From Tridacna crocea (taxonomy: Eukaryota; Mollusca; Bivalvia; Cardiida; Cardiidae): a DNA stretch of 64,000 nt. The position numbers were made by a program, and so were the translations under genes. The stretch is from contig OX031073.1 of the NCBI GenBank assembly GCA_943736015.1, positions 22,905,210-22,969,209 of the forward strand, read 5' to 3'. Positions 62,167 to 64,000 of this stretch are shown here, piece by piece; position 1 is the first letter of the stretch, and every line of letters starts with the position of its first letter. The notes under the pieces were generated by a model. That model was given only the letters and a program-made list of their open reading frames with translations, was not told the origin of the DNA and did not search any database.

Positions 62167-64000
62167 GACTTATTTACAGTCAAAAAATGCTTGCTATAAA
62201 ATGAAAAACAAAATAAACAACTAAAGGAGAAAAAAAAAATCTAAAATACACAAAAAAATACAAAAAGATTGAAATATTTTATTTAAAAGAAAAAAAAGTA
62301 GAAAAAAGACTTTTTTACATTCCCATTATGGATCTCTCTGATATGTTTTATCATACTGCTTGCTATAAAATGAAAAAAAAAAAACACTAAAGAAGAAAAA
62401 AAAATCTATAAAATACACATAAAAGATACAAAAAGATTGAAATATTTTATGTAAATCAAAAAGGAAGTAGAAAAAAAAAGACTTTTTTTACAGTCCCATT
62501 ATGGATCTTATGTTTTATCATACTGCTTGCTATAAAACGAAAAACAAAAAACCACTAAAGAAGAAAATACATATAAAAATTACAAAAAGATTGAAATATT
62601 TTATGTAAAAGAAAAAAACAATACAAAAAAAGAAATAATAAAAAAAAATGAATTCTAGAGTTTCTAAGTTTGTTTCCATGCTGGCCCCCCCTTCTGCATG
62701 TCTTCAGTTGGATAGATTGATAAAAAAATGGACAAAAAAAATCTACAAAATATATATATAAAAAAGTACAAAAAGATTGAGATGTTTTATGTAAAAGAAA
62801 AAAATATAATGAATTTTATATTTTCTTAATATAGTTAAAAAAAATAAATTTAAAAAAGTACAAAAAGATTGAAATATTTTACATATAAGAAAAAAAGCAA
62901 AAAAAAACCAAAAACTGGAAAAATAATAGTAATAAAAAAAAATGAATTTTGTAGTTTCTAAGTTTGTTGTCATACTGGGCCCCCGCCACTCGGGGCCTTA
63001 GAAATAGGTGGCAGCCTTCACCTCTGTGGCGTATGGGTGGAGAGAGTCCCCAGAAACAGAAGAGACCGACATGGAGCATCACCCTTCCCCATCAGACCTT
63101 TTTTTGTTATATTTTCCTATCTGTCAGGGCACCCCTCAATTGAAAAAGTGGAGGGGGGTTAACTGGCTTTGCTTTCTAGAGTTTCTAAGTTTGTTTCCAT
63201 ACTGGGCCCCCTCATGCATGTCTTCAGTTGGATAGATTGATAAAAAAAAAAAATGGACAAAAAAAATCTACAAAATATATATATAATAAAGTACAAAAAG
63301 ATTGAGATGTTTTATTTAAAAGAAAAAAAAAAAAGAACTGTAAAAAAGGAAATATAATAATAAAAAAAAATTATAAGAAATGATGAATTTTATACTTTCT
63401 TGGTTTGTTTTCATGCTGGGCCCCTGCCACTCGGGCCTTAGAAATAGGTGGCTGCCTTCGCCTCTGTGGCAGGTATTTGTGTGATAAGAGTCCCAAGAAA
63501 CAGAGGTGACTGATATGGAGCATCACCCTTCTCCAACAGCTTGCTTTTAAAGAAAAACAAGAAAATGCAAAGACGAAAAAAAAATCTATAAAATGTATTT
63601 AAAAAGGTACAAAAAGATTGAAATATTTTACATATAAGAAAAAAAGCACAAAAAAAACCTGGAAAAATAATAGTTAAAAAAAAAGAAATAATGAGAGATA
63701 ATTAATTTTGTAGTTCCTAAGTTTATTTTCATGCTTGAACCCCGCCTTTCGGGGCCTTAGAAATAGGTGGCAGCCTTCACCTCTGTTGCGTATGGGTGGT
63801 AAGAGTCCCCAGAAACAGAGGAGACCGATATGGAACATCACCCTTCTCCAACAGCTTGCTTTTAAAGAAAAACAAGAAAATGCAAGGAAGAAAAAAAAAT
63901 TATAAAATATATTGAAAACAGTACAAAAAGATTGAAATATTTTACGTATAAGAAAAAAAGGGAAAAAAAATATAATGGTAATAAAAAAAGAAATAATAAG
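60181..64000 (+). repeat. A-rich composite tandem array to the window end
   Basis: Two interleaved modules. Module 1 (60187, 60530, 60800, 62060, 62975, 63415, 63740) carries GGCCTTAGAAATAGGTGGCA, TTCACCTCTGTGGCGTATGG and AGAGTCCCCAGAAACAGAGG. Module 2, A-rich, carries GTACAAAAAGATTGAAATAT TTTATGTAAAAG and ACAGTCCCATTATGGATCTC, at ~170-bp spacing around 61399, 61569 and 61739 and at least ten times in all. The array continues past the window edge. No gene seen. Confidence 0.8.

Noticed and set aside
1-64000. Retrovirus-like, LTR or Polinton elements
   Set aside because: No protease, reverse transcriptase, integrase, capsid or packaging-type frame and no convincing long terminal repeats were seen.

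Overview
This window looks like repeat-rich intergenic and intronic DNA of a heterodont bivalve mollusc. Eukaryotic spliced exons are present. The intergenic sequence carries tandem-core elements of about 150-166 bp period with (CCGT)n tracts, as in bivalve 'pearl' elements, and a bivalve-type tRNA-derived SINE. GC-rich hairpin repeats resemble ones I associate with Dreissena/Mya-like genomes. The species call is inference only.

Host genes. (1) Two tandem, same-strand, three-exon genes (1721-4275 and 11405-15693) encode four-pass membrane proteins of 199 and 193 residues with a PMP22/claudin-like layout. Both first exons are exactly 169 coding bases, both introns are phase 1, and W29, C43 and C52 are in register, so they are tandem duplicates. 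(2) From 22250 to 35951, seven collinear exon remnants of a beta-spectrin gene span the first six or so spectrin repeats. They keep splice sites but carry several stops and frameshifts: an unprocessed, 5'- and 3'-truncated pseudogene. A promoter-like segment (CRE palindrome plus YY1-like ATGGCGGC) with a splice donor lies at 20885-21034, upstream of it. No other convincing protein gene was found. Most open frames are translations of repeats.

Repeats. The dominant one is a ~228-bp non-autonomous DNA element, about 50 copies or relics from 1.3 to 58.8 kb, roughly 15% of the window. It has TTAA at both ends and a central, almost loopless palindrome with 33-nt arms. An empty-site/filled-site pair inside a local duplication (6.2 and 7.3 kb) shows that TTAA is the target. 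Copies are often chained through one shared TTAA. Other elements are foldback MITEs, a GC-rich foldback element (4.95-6.07 kb), two TA-flanked Tc1/mariner/pogo-like elements (25.28-26.41 and 30.88-32.08 kb), a ~370-bp TTAA-flanked family, a SINE, and several pearl-like Helitron-related elements with tandem cores (22.6-27.2, 36.3-37.9, 41.7-42.3, 48.5-49.8, 51.2-52.2, 54.6-55.4, 56.3-57.2, 57.8-59.6 kb). A dimeric ~120-bp array lies at 45.6-46.8 kb, and an A-rich composite array fills 60.2-64.0 kb to the window end. I recognised no retrovirus-like or LTR element.

Layout: 0-1.7 kb repeats; 1.7-4.3 kb tetraspan gene A; 4.4-11.4 kb MITE-dense spacer; 11.4-15.7 kb tetraspan gene B; 15.7-20.9 kb MITEs, SINE; 20.9-36 kb promoter-like exon and spectrin fossil gene swollen by elements; 36-60 kb pearl-like elements, MITEs and arrays; 60-64 kb A-rich array.
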